32,665 nucleotides of DNA from Xenococcus sp. PCC 7305 (lineage in GTDB: Bacteria; Cyanobacteriota; Cyanobacteriia; Cyanobacteriales; Xenococcaceae). The position numbers and the translations under genes are program-made. Of the stretch, positions 6,858 through 13,795 are shown piece after piece. The stretch's first letter is position 1, and every line of letters starts with the position of its first letter. The notes under the pieces are model-generated. The model worked only from the letters and a program-made list of their open reading frames with translations. It had not been told where the DNA came from and did no database searches. Where the stretch lies: assembly GCF_000332055.1 (NCBI RefSeq), contig NZ_ALVZ01000158.1, positions 1 to 32,665 of the forward strand, written 5' to 3'.

Positions 6858-8442
6858 TGCTTTCTAGCCCCCTGATGATATTTTCTAAATTTGCCTTAAC
6901 TTTTTTGTTCATCTCAACCTGTCTCTGCCAACCATTTGCCTCTGCTTTTTGAATGATTTTTTCTGTTTGTTTTAGTTCTTGTTTGTGATAGTCGAGATAT
7001 TCAAGAGTGGTTCTAAAATGAGTGCAAGTCAGACAGGCGTTAGCGTGAGGACAGCCTTGGCTAATGATTGGTAAGGCACAAGAGCCATTGGGTAAAGCCT
7101 GAGCTTGAACAGTACGCTTAAACCATTGCAGGTCTTCAGTCTGGGCTTCAGGAATAACCTCCTCAACTATTTGACCTGAAATATTCACGACTTTGCCGTG
7201 AAATTTAGCCACTTCTTCTTTCATAGTTTGATCATGAATATGAGCATAAACTGCTGTCATTACTGGTGATTCATGACCTAAGTATTTCTGAATAATATGC
7301 TGCGGAACTCCATTGTTTATCATTCGAGTCCCTACTGTATGGCGAAATTCATGAGGAAGAAAATGCCAAGGTTTTCCCGAAGAATCACAAATACTATGCT
7401 GTTCAGCTAACTTGTCCAGATAGCGAACAAATGAATTGCGAGTCATTAATTTGGCAGTAGGCTTAAAACCTTCTTTCCTAGCCCCACCTTCGTTAGCAGT
7501 AAAAACATAACTAAAGGGAAGATCCAAGTTTTCGTTGATGTATCGAATTTGCTCTTGGAGCACTCGGACAATTTCTCTAGAGATAGGAACAGTAATCTCT
7601 TTTTTCATTTTGAATTGGTAATACCGCAAAAACCAATCTCCTGCTTTATCCTGCAAAAGACAATCTGACTTGAGATGAAGCAATTCAGATATTCTCATTC
7701 CACATTCAAGCAAGACTAAAACCATTCTTTGAACTGGCGCATGAAGATCTTCTAGGTGTTCAATAAGTTGGTCGATGATATGTTCTGGAATGTATCGAGG
7801 TTGCGATTTTGGTCTTTTAGGAAAATCTTCTTTGCGAACTAAATACCTCGTAACTCCTAGCCATTCGTTCTGATATGCCATTTCAAAGAATCCTTTAAGA
7901 CCAGTAATTCGAGCACATCTAGTAGAAACTGAAAGCTTACTACTAGCAAGATGAGCTAGAAAACTGATAACTACTGAGCGATCTATCCCATCAGAGGAAA
8001 TCTCGGGATAAGACAAAGTCAGAAATCTAGAAAATTGTTTAATAGCTAATAATTTTTCACTCGCAGAAGAAAAACTTAAGGTACTTAGAATGAATTTGAT
8101 ATATTGTTTGGCTGGAGTCATCAACCAAGGCTGTTCAATTCCTACAAAATTGAGTTTGTAGCAATATTGTCCAATAGAATTAGGAATACCTAAATTACGA
8201 ATATCCCAAATATCTTTCTTGTATTCTGCTTCAGGATTGACAATATGAACTTTTGCCGATTTTTCAGGATTGTAAGTGAAGTGACGACCGCATTTTTTAC
8301 AAATATAAATCTGATGTCTTTTCTTGCCTCTACTTTTCCTTTTTTTGACAAACGAATCACTTCCACAATGGTGACAAGTTATTAGCTTTTTCTCAAGTTC
8401 TGTAAGAGGCTTGTAGCTACGTTGAGTCTGTTGTTGTTTCAT
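6850..8442 (-). CDS. tnpB: TnpB-type tyrosine recombinase of Tn554 family
   Basis: A 530-residue site-specific tyrosine recombinase, here the larger of two. Catalytic residues visible are R250 (ECGMRISELL), lysines in FKMKKEITVP (about 277-281), H364 and R367 (LPHEFRHTVGTRM), H390 (LGHESPVMT) and the nucleophile Y399 (AVYAHI). An N-terminal zinc ribbon is present, with CHHC at 23-26 and CKKC at 48-51. A second cysteine cluster lies near the C-terminus (C455, C464, C470, C473), where Tn554 TnpB proteins also carry cysteines. This TnpB is unrelated to the RNA-guided nuclease of the same name at position 2. It overlaps tnpA by 26 nt and tnpC by 8 nt, indicating translational coupling. All catalytic residues are present, so the enzyme appears intact. 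Confidence 0.92.
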   Translation of the reverse strand: MKQQQTQRSYKPLTELEKKLITCHHCGSDSFVKKRKSRGKKRHQIYICKKCGRHFTYNPEKSAKVHIVNPEAEYKKDIWDIRNLGIPNSIGQYCYKLNFVGIEQPWLMTPAKQYIKFILSTLSFSSASEKLLAIKQFSRFLTLSYPEISSDGIDRSVVISFLAHLASSKLSVSTRCARITGLKGFFEMAYQNEWLGVTRYLVRKEDFPKRPKSQPRYIPEHIIDQLIEHLEDLHAPVQRMVLVLLECGMRISELLHLKSDCLLQDKAGDWFLRYYQFKMKKEITVPISREIVRVLQEQIRYINENLDLPFSYVFTANEGGARKEGFKPTAKLMTRNSFVRYLDKLAEQHSICDSSGKPWHFLPHEFRHTVGTRMINNGVPQHIIQKYLGHESPVMTAVYAHIHDQTMKEEVAKFHGKVVNISGQIVEEVIPEAQTEDLQWFKRTVQAQALPNGSCALPIISQGCPHANACLTCTHFRTTLEYLDYHKQELKQTEKIIQKAEANGWQRQVEMNKKVKANLENIIRGLESND

Positions 8443-9538
8443 CTTGAAAATCCCTTTGATTCAAATATTCTTGATAAGCAACTTTCATGTCTTCGTTGCT
8501 GACATGGACATAAGTGTCTATTGTGGTTTGGATACTGGCATGTCCTAATCGCTTTTGGACATAAGCCATTCCCATTCCTTCACGGATTAATTCTGTTGCA
8601 TGACTATGGCGTAATTTATGGGGAGTAACAGCAATACCTGTTTTCCTCTTAAGTCGGCAGAAAAGAGCCATAACATTGCTATAAGTCATAGGAGATCCAA
8701 TCTTGCCATCCCAAAGATTTACAAAGACATAATCACTAAAGTCATCTTGTAGCACTTCCATAAATTCATTTTCTAGATATTGGCTATAAAGCCCCATTAA
8801 GTCTTTGGATACATCAATTTCATAAGGGGAGGTACTTTTAGCACGAGCTTCATTCTCGTTATTATTGCGCGGAACTATTTTGATGAGATTGTCCCAAGAC
8901 TGAATATCTTCATGCCGCAAGCCTAAAGCCTGACCAATTCTCATCCCACTTTCGTAGAGCAAACAAAGTAAAAATTTATCTCTAATGCGATGACAGGCTT
9001 CAACTAATTTCTGGAATTCTTCGCTAGTAACAGTTTTAGGTTGTAGCTTAGGCTGTTTTAGTTTTAGTAGACGAGTTCTCAGAGGCTTGCTTTTCGTCAC
9101 ATGATGCAAAAACCCTTTATATCTCTTTCCTGGCATTACTTGAGAACGATATAAAGGAATTTCAGAGACTTTTCCTGTCTTTTCGTGAAAGTCATAAAGC
9201 ATACAAACAGAAGTCAAAATAACATTGACTGTGGCTTCTGTTCTCTTTGCCTCTACTTCTTGTAGCGAAACAACATTTCCTGTTGGACTACGAAGCCAAT
9301 GGATAAATTCAGCTAATTCTATAACATTGACCCTGTCCCAATCTAATTTAGACTCTTCTAAGTATTGCCAATATAGCTTCAAATGATATGCATAAGAACG
9401 AATAGTATTAGGGCTTTTTTCAAGATTATTTAGATAGCTTAAATATTCCTGAATTGGTTCAATAGGTAGATAGTCATCTCCTAAGACCAACCAAGTTATT
9501 TTGTCATTTTCTGGAGCTCGAACTTTCTGAACTTTCAC
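8417..9538 (-). CDS. tnpA: TnpA-type tyrosine recombinase of Tn554 family
   Basis: The first gene of the recombinase operon, 373 residues, close to the size of Tn554 TnpA (361). Residues about 25-125 form the SAM-like core-binding domain (SPNTIRSYAYHLKLYWQYL). The catalytic domain shows R200 (ESGMRIGQAL), probable K234, H307 and R310 (PHKLRHSHAT), H333 (LGHASIQTT) and nucleophile Y343 (DTYVHV). The enzyme cuts and rejoins DNA through a 3'-phosphotyrosine link. The start codon is GTG at 9538; upstream lies the shared promoter region with the divergent MerR-like gene. The two recombinases differ in sequence and size, as in Tn554, and unlike simple phage integrases. Confidence is high. Confidence 0.93.
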   Translation of the reverse strand: MKVQKVRAPENDKITWLVLGDDYLPIEPIQEYLSYLNNLEKSPNTIRSYAYHLKLYWQYLEESKLDWDRVNVIELAEFIHWLRSPTGNVVSLQEVEAKRTEATVNVILTSVCMLYDFHEKTGKVSEIPLYRSQVMPGKRYKGFLHHVTKSKPLRTRLLKLKQPKLQPKTVTSEEFQKLVEACHRIRDKFLLCLLYESGMRIGQALGLRHEDIQSWDNLIKIVPRNNNENEARAKSTSPYEIDVSKDLMGLYSQYLENEFMEVLQDDFSDYVFVNLWDGKIGSPMTYSNVMALFCRLKRKTGIAVTPHKLRHSHATELIREGMGMAYVQKRLGHASIQTTIDTYVHVSNEDMKVAYQEYLNQRDFQDETTTDST

Positions 9539-9582
9539 TGTTTTGAAAAGTGGCTGTATTATTGATTTGTTAGAAAAAAAAC

Positions 9583-9619
9583 AAAACGTATTTAAATTTT
9601 AAGTTTTTGAATACGTTTT
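9583..9619. promoter_or_regulatory. 10-bp perfect dyad in the tnpA / merR-like divergent promoter region
   Basis: AAAACGTATT (9583-9592) and AATACGTTTT (9610-9619) are exact reverse complements with 17 nt between them. The site lies in the 95-nt gap between divergent tnpA and the MerR-like gene, and ends 14 nt before the latter's ATG. MerR-family proteins bind dyads that sit between -35 and -10 elements, so this is the natural operator for the adjacent regulator. The AT-rich sequence makes precise promoter boxes uncertain. Confidence 0.6.
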
Positions 9620-9633
9620 AAGTATTAATAATT

Positions 9634-10170
9634 ATGAAGCTTAAGGATAAGTTTACAAGGCAAGAAACTTTAGAACTTGCTGGGGCAACGTCAAATCAGC
9701 TCCAGTATCTTGAGCGCTTGGAATTAATACAGCCAAGTAGGATTACAAAAAACAGGAAAAAACCGCTTGTTTTTTATACATGGGAACAAATTTTAGAAAT
9801 TAGGGCAGTTCGTGATTTAAGGAATCAAAACGTTTCACTGCAAACTGTAAGGAAAATAATCCAGTTTTTAGACGACTCAAAAATTGATAATAATCTTAGA
9901 GACAAGCTATTGGTTGCTGTTGATGAAGATGTTTTTTGGGTTAATCAAGACTGGTCGGATTTCGGAGAACAGATGACCAGGATATCAGCATTAGTTGTTG
10001 CTTCTAAGAAAAATAACAATATAGGTCAATATACGCTAATAGTAATTCCTGCTCTGAAAGAGATTGTTGAACAAGTTTGGGAAATTGCCCAACAATCAAA
10101 AGTAATCAATTTAGAGGAATTCAAGAAGAGGGCGAAAGCAAAGCCTGTTAATATACCTCAACTTTGTTGA
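9634..10170 (+). CDS. MerR-like transcriptional regulator of the element
   Basis: A 178-residue protein whose first 75 residues fit the MerR winged helix-turn-helix: FTRQETLELAGATSNQLQYLERLELIQPS, then the wing with FYTWEQILEIRAVRDLRNQNVSLQTVRKII. No metal-binding cysteine cluster follows; the remainder is a 100-residue helical domain with no recognised ligand motif (IPALKEIVEQVWEIAQQ). It is transcribed away from tnpA, with a perfect dyad between the two genes. It therefore probably controls its own expression and that of the recombinase operon, and so possibly the timing of excision; this is inference from position. The 3' end contains one of the CTTTGT subterminal motifs and lies about 110 nt inside the right junction. 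The ATG lacks an obvious Shine-Dalgarno sequence. Confidence 0.78.
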   Translation: MKLKDKFTRQETLELAGATSNQLQYLERLELIQPSRITKNRKKPLVFYTWEQILEIRAVRDLRNQNVSLQTVRKIIQFLDDSKIDNNLRDKLLVAVDEDVFWVNQDWSDFGEQMTRISALVVASKKNNNIGQYTLIVIPALKEIVEQVWEIAQQSKVINLEEFKKRAKAKPVNIPQLC

Positions 10171-10230
10171 CGTTTAATACTTTGTGGAATTGATGAATAA
10201 ATTTTGTCTACAAAGAAGTCAAATACAAAG
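10162..10230. repeat. right subterminal CTTTGT/ACAAAG motifs
   Basis: CTTTGT occurs at 10162-10167 and 10180-10185, and its reverse complement ACAAAG at 10210-10215 and 10225-10230. The second copy lies in ACTTTGTGGAATT (10179-10191), identical to 4197-4209 at the left end. The cluster starts about 50 bp inside the right core. Four copies here against two at the left would give an asymmetric end architecture, as expected for elements using arm-type sites. Confidence 0.5.
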
Positions 10231-10281
10231 TCAAGTTGTTGTTGTTTACTATGAATACTCTTTTTTAAATGCTGTTGTTTT

Positions 10282-10288
10282 CGACAAT
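10282..10288. repeat. right junction core (attR) CGACAAT
   Basis: This is the same 7 bp as at 4146-4152. On the minus strand it reads ATTGTCG and codes the end of GMGIDKSDCR in the recQ N-terminal fragment; immediately beyond it the frame enters the element and loses similarity to RecQ. Confidence 0.8.
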
Positions 10289-11303
10289 CACTTTTATCGA
10301 TTCCCATACCAAAAGCAGAAGTACAAATTACAAAAGGAATTTTCCCTTGCAACCATTGGTTTTCGATGTGACGTCGTTGCTGATCTGTCAGACCTGCATG
10401 ATAAGCAAGAGTTTTTAGGTTTCGAAATCGCAACCAGTCGGCCAATTCCTCACTAGCTTTGCGAGAACGGACATAGATTAAACCCGATTGATTTGGTTTG
10501 TCTTGGATAAACTTCAAAGTCTGCTCTCGTCTTCCTCTCGAAGTCCAGATATTTTTGCCCTGAAGATGTAAATTCTTGCGATAGGGACTAAGGAGGAACT
10601 TGGCTGGATGATATAACCTAAGAGTTTTGATAATTGCTTGTTGAGTGTAGATATCAGCTGTGGCAGTGAAAGCTGCGATCGCGATTTTCCGAGAATGAAT
10701 TTTGCTTAGGGCGGCTCTGACTGCTCCAAGGCGAGTATAGGCAGGCCGAAATGTCGTCCCCCATTGCACCAAACAATGAGCTTCGTCTAGGATGATGCCG
10801 TTAATTTTGACTTGAGCTTGGCTCAGAATTGACCAAACAGGAAGAGATAGAAGAGTTTCAGGAGATAAATATAATAGTCGCAGATTTTGACTAGAGACTG
10901 CTTTTAATGTCTGATCGCGATCGCGCTTACTCTGCTGAGAATGAATTAAGGCCGCAGGTAATTGCTTATTTTGCAGTTGTTGTACCTGGTTTTCCATTAA
11001 GGCAATAAGAGGCGATATTACCAATGTCAAACCGTTTTTTAATAAGGCAGGAAGTTGGAAACAAATTGACTTACCGCCACCTGTGGGCATCACAATTAAA
11101 GCATCTTTTCCTCGCAAGAGAGACGCAATAATTTCTGCTTGAGGATAGCGAAAATCTGAATATCCCCAAATCTTGTGTAGAGTAGCTTTTAAATCAGGCA
11201 ATTGATCTTGAGCTAGCATAATTAATCTTTTCTGGTACGCATTGGTGTCTTTGACTAAATACTTCCCAAAACTGCTGATCCTATCGAGATTATCAATAAT
11301 CAA
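10282..11303 (-). pseudogene. recQ: recQ helicase, N-terminal part cut off by insertion
   Basis: The ATPase half of a RecQ-family helicase: the WGYSDFRYPQ Q-motif region, motif I (MPTGGGKS), motif II (DEAHC), motif III (FTATA) and motif V (SAFGMGIDK). It ends at KSDCR, where the element begins; the open frame continues to 10158 with about 37 foreign residues. Motif VI and the zinc domain are at 3644-4152. The frame opens at 11303, only 10 nt past the acetyltransferase stop, but the ATG at 11219 (MLAQDQLPDLKATLHKIWGY) is the likelier start and gives a rejoined protein of 479 residues, normal for short cyanobacterial RecQ. The truncated product would bind ATP but lacks the arginine finger, so it should not unwind DNA. 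Confidence 0.93.
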
Positions 11304-11313
11304 GAGCCCAAAA

Positions 11314-11946
11314 TTATTTACAGTTTTTTAAAGCTTCAAGATCGGCATCGACAATTTTTTCCAGATGCTTCGTAATCTTTTCGATAGGCCAATCCCACCA
11401 GGCAATCTCTAGCAAAACTTGAACTACTTCATCAGTAAACCGCTGGCGGATTATTTTTGCTGGATTACCGCCCACAATTGTATAGGGCTGAACATCTTTT
11501 GTAACGATAGACTTAGACGCAATGATTGCTCCATCACCGATTTGTACTCCAGGCATAATTACCGATTCATAACCAAGCCAAACATCGTTGCCAACCACGG
11601 TATCTCCCTTAAAGGGGTACTCATTCGGCTTAAGAGCTATTCGCCTCCAGCTGGCACCAAAAATCTCAAAAGGATAGGTAGAAAACCCCGACATGCGATG
11701 GTTTGCACCATTCATAATAAACTTAACACCTCTTGAGATAGCGCAAAATTTGCCAATAATCAGCTTGTCCCCGATAAACGGAAAGTGATAAAGCACATTT
11801 CTCTCAAAGTTCTCCGAGTCTTCTGGGTCATCGTAATAGGTATAATCTCCAATGAGAATATTTGGGTTTGCAATCGTATTTCTAATGAAACAAACTTGGG
11901 GAAATCCTGACATTGGATGAGAAGTCTGGGGATCGGGATATTGCAT
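11314..11946 (-). CDS. Vat-like xenobiotic O-acetyltransferase (hexapeptide family)
   Basis: The 210-residue protein is a left-handed beta-helix acetyltransferase of the CatB/Vat type. Features are YTYYDDPED near the start, IIGKFCAISRGVKFIMNGANHRM with the likely catalytic H83, STYPFEIFG, GDTVVGNDVWLG, and hexapeptide repeats through MPGVQIGDGAIIASKSIVTKDV. It ends with GGNPAKIIRQRF and a WWDWP motif. Proteins in this family move acetyl groups from acetyl-CoA onto hydroxyls; Vat members inactivate streptogramin A, and CatB members act on chloramphenicol. Environmental homologues are common and their natural substrates are mostly unknown, so resistance cannot be claimed. It lies directly upstream of recQ on the same strand with a 10-nt gap, suggesting an operon before the insertion, and is divergent from the DsrE genes. 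Confidence 0.85.
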   Translation of the reverse strand: MQYPDPQTSHPMSGFPQVCFIRNTIANPNILIGDYTYYDDPEDSENFERNVLYHFPFIGDKLIIGKFCAISRGVKFIMNGANHRMSGFSTYPFEIFGASWRRIALKPNEYPFKGDTVVGNDVWLGYESVIMPGVQIGDGAIIASKSIVTKDVQPYTIVGGNPAKIIRQRFTDEVVQVLLEIAWWDWPIEKITKHLEKIVDADLEALKNCK

Positions 11947-12070
11947 TTTAGATTTTTAACCTCGATCTCGTTAGCATCTAAATTCATCTTCCAGCAGATG
12001 AGTCTTTTGGAGTTTTTTGTAATAGGATTGGGTTTGGTAAGTTATCAGATTTTAGCCATGGAGAATAGAA

Positions 12071-12397
12071 ATGACTCACTATCTAATTTTAGAATCCAGA
12101 GACCCCTATGATTCTGCCGACTGGAAAAAAATGCAGGACATAATAGTGGATCTCAAGAAAAATGGTAATGATGTAACTCTTTTTCTCATTCAAAATGGGG
12201 TTTTACCGATTCGTCAAGGTACTTCTTTTGAAAGTCATTTTGACAATCTTAAATCATTAGGCATTAATATTCTGGCTGACTTATTTGCTTTGCAAGAGCG
12301 AGGAATCAAAAACACCGCACAAAGCGTTGAAAAAAGCAGCATCGATCGCCTGGTTGAACTTTCTTTAATCCCTAATACCAAAACAATCTGGCATTAA
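12071..12397 (+). CDS. DsrE-superfamily protein 1 (DsrH/TusB-like)
   Basis: A 108-residue protein with the small Rossmann-like fold expected of the DsrE/DsrF/DsrH superfamily: a first strand MTHYLILESRDPYDS, then DIIVDLKKNGNDVTLFLIQNGVLPIRQG and a middle strand LGINILADLFALQERGI. It has no cysteine, so it cannot itself carry a persulfide and would serve as a structural subunit, as DsrH/TusB-like chains may. An upstream GGAG (in CATGGAGAATAGAA) supports this ATG. It is the first of three co-directional superfamily members, with a 39-nt gap to the next. In TusBCD and DsrEFH complexes three such chains form a hexamer that relays sulfur. Confidence 0.72.
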   Translation: MTHYLILESRDPYDSADWKKMQDIIVDLKKNGNDVTLFLIQNGVLPIRQGTSFESHFDNLKSLGINILADLFALQERGIKNTAQSVEKSSIDRLVELSLIPNTKTIWH

Positions 12398-12436
12398 TCA
12401 TTCACCCAACTAACTAAATACCAATCTCCCAAATAT

Positions 12437-12847
12437 ATGTCATCTAAGACTTTAAGTATCGCTATCATGGATGCTCCCTATGAGTCGGCCAATTCTACTA
12501 CTGCTTTAAGAATTGTTCATAGTGCCCTCAATCAAGGACATAATGTTGATGTTTTTGCCTATGAAGGGGCAGTTAATTTGACAATGAAAGAACAATCTCC
12601 CCATGCCAATTCCATTAAAGGCACGACAATGGAAGAGGAAAATCATCCGACAACGAAAGATTGGGTTGCTGCTTTGTTTAAGCTTGCTCAAGAAAAGAAA
12701 GTCACGCTTAATTGGATTAATTGTGGTTTATGTGTAGATGAAAGAGGTGCGGGAAACTGGATTGATGGCGTCAGGAGAGGTGGCCCGGCCGACTTCATCA
12801 AATCGGTGCAAAAAAGTGACGGTGTAATCGTAATTCCAACTCGTTAA
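12437..12847 (+). CDS. DsrE-superfamily protein 2, cysteine-bearing (DsrE/TusD-like)
   Basis: A 136-residue DsrE-family protein. It opens with LSIAIMDAPYES, then TTALRIVHSALNQGHNVDVFAYEGAVNLTMK, and has the motif WINCGLCVDERGAG with C96 and C99. One of these cysteines occupies the place where DsrE and TusD carry the persulfide-forming residue, making this the likely catalytic subunit. The C-terminal strand is DGVIVIPTR. It is separated by 10 nt from the third member, which has a clear AAAGGAG ribosome binding site. Function in sulfur relay, perhaps tRNA thiolation or thiosulfate or polysulfide handling, is inferred from the family and the trio; no substrate can be read from the sequence. Confidence 0.82.
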   Translation: MSSKTLSIAIMDAPYESANSTTALRIVHSALNQGHNVDVFAYEGAVNLTMKEQSPHANSIKGTTMEEENHPTTKDWVAALFKLAQEKKVTLNWINCGLCVDERGAGNWIDGVRRGGPADFIKSVQKSDGVIVIPTR

Positions 12848-12857
12848 AAGGAGCAAC

Positions 12858-13238
12858 ATGAAAGTATTAAGCATTGTAGAGACCGCCTACAGAGGAACCT
12901 TAGAAGAACAAGATGATACTATTCTTTGGTTAAATCAGAGTTTTCAGAATAAAGGGGTTGATATTGCAATTTTGCTGCGAGGAAATGCGGTGAATTACCT
13001 GATTAAAGAGCAAACACCCTTTGCTTTGCAATTTGGGGCCTGGAAACAAACTCAACCCCCTGAATTAGATCGCGATTTGGAGCAGATGATTGGCAAAAAC
13101 ATTACAGTTTATGCGATCGCAGAAGATCTCACAGAGCGGGCTTTACCCCAAGAAAGATTGATTGACGGTGTCTCGTTGATTAATAAAAATGCCGTAGCTA
13201 ATCTTTTTGAAGAGTTTGATTATGTTTGGCATTGGTAA
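12858..13238 (+). CDS. DsrE-superfamily protein 3
   Basis: The 126-residue third member of the cluster begins MKVLSIVETAYRGTLEEQDDT and contains AILLRGNAVNYLIKEQTPFALQFG, whose NYLIKEQ stretch parallels NLTMKEQ in the preceding protein. It then has ITVYAIAEDLTERALPQERLIDGV and ends FDYVWHW, an aromatic end similar to the IWH ending of protein 1. It has no cysteine. The AAAGGAGCAAC sequence just upstream is a strong ribosome binding site. Its parallel features with protein 2 suggest that the chains arose by duplication and assemble together. Confidence 0.75.
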   Translation: MKVLSIVETAYRGTLEEQDDTILWLNQSFQNKGVDIAILLRGNAVNYLIKEQTPFALQFGAWKQTQPPELDRDLEQMIGKNITVYAIAEDLTERALPQERLIDGVSLINKNAVANLFEEFDYVWHW

Positions 13239-13281
13239 ATTCACTTACTTAATGAAGACGGCTGGTAGGGTTTAGAACGCA

Positions 13282-13752
13282 ATGGCGAAAGAGATTGAAC
13301 GCAAGTATTTGGTGAAAAATAGCGACTGGAAAAAATTAGCCCAGGGAACCTTCTACTGTCAGGGTTACATTAGTACATTAGGTCAGCAAACTGTCAGAGT
13401 TCGGATTATCGGAGAACAAGGATATTTAACCCTTAAAGGGAAAAATGTTGGTTCAACTCGTTCAGAATTCGAATATCCAATTCCGATCGCTGAGGCTAAA
13501 GAAATTTTAGAGACTTTATGCGATCGCCCTTTCATCGAAAAAATGCGTTACAAAATTCCCCAAGGTAATTTGGTTTGGGAAGTTGATGAATTCCTGGGAG
13601 ACAATGCGGGTTTGATAATTGCTGAAGTTGAACTAACAGATGAAAACCAAGAAATAAATTTACCAGACTGGATAGATCATCAGGTCACAGCGGCTAAATA
13701 CTATAACTCTAATCTGGCTAAACATCCCTATAGTCAATGGCAAGATAAGTAA
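13282..13752 (+). CDS. CYTH-domain triphosphatase
   Basis: The 156-residue protein is a single CYTH (CyaB/thiamine triphosphatase) tunnel domain. The defining ExExK motif is at residues 4-8 (EIERK), followed by QTVRVRIIGEQGYLTLKG with the basic residues that line the tunnel, RSEFEYPIP, KMRYKIP and WEVDEFLG, and the acidic strand IIAEVEL. Stand-alone bacterial members hydrolyse inorganic tripolyphosphate with Mg or Mn; thiamine triphosphate or cyclic-nucleotide roles are less likely at this length. It follows the DsrE genes on the same strand after 43 nt, but no functional link is known. Confidence 0.9.
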   Translation: MAKEIERKYLVKNSDWKKLAQGTFYCQGYISTLGQQTVRVRIIGEQGYLTLKGKNVGSTRSEFEYPIPIAEAKEILETLCDRPFIEKMRYKIPQGNLVWEVDEFLGDNAGLIIAEVELTDENQEINLPDWIDHQVTAAKYYNSNLAKHPYSQWQDK

Positions 13753-13763
13753 CAGGTAAACCC

Positions 13764-13791
13764 ATTACTTATTACTTATTACTTATTACTT
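13764..13791. repeat. heptanucleotide tandem repeat (ATTACTT x4)
   Basis: Four exact copies of ATTACTT fill the 43-nt gap between the convergent CYTH and tldD genes. Such short tandemly repeated repetitive sequences are common in cyanobacterial spacers. Confidence 0.85.
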
Positions 13792-13795
13792 AAAA

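Larger units (their letters stand above)
4146..10288. mobile_element. Tn554-family tyrosine-recombinase element inserted in recQ
   Basis: The 6,136-bp element separates the two halves of recQ and is bounded by the 7-bp sequence CGACAAT at 4146-4152 and 10282-10288 (one copy counted as element). Its minus strand carries tnpA, tnpB and tnpC in overlapping frames, the arrangement known from Tn554: two distinct tyrosine recombinases plus a small DNA-binding helper. A divergent MerR-like gene lies at the right end. Cargo at the left end is a Panacea-domain gene, a tRNA-like sequence and small unknown ORFs. There are no long terminal inverted repeats, as is usual in this family; short subterminal ACAAAG motifs occur at both ends. 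No HIP1 octamer was seen inside it, although both recQ flanks contain them. All three recombination genes are full length, so the element may still be mobile. Confidence 0.9.

Noticed and set aside
10184-10456. 90-residue plus-strand frame across the right element junction
   Set aside because: It runs antisense to the recQ fragment and crosses the insertion junction, so it is a by-product of the recQ codons.
13764-13791. Possible CRISPR array or integration direct repeats
   Set aside because: The units are 7 bp and contiguous with no spacers; they are ordinary heptanucleotide tandem repeats. No CRISPR array was seen anywhere in the window.
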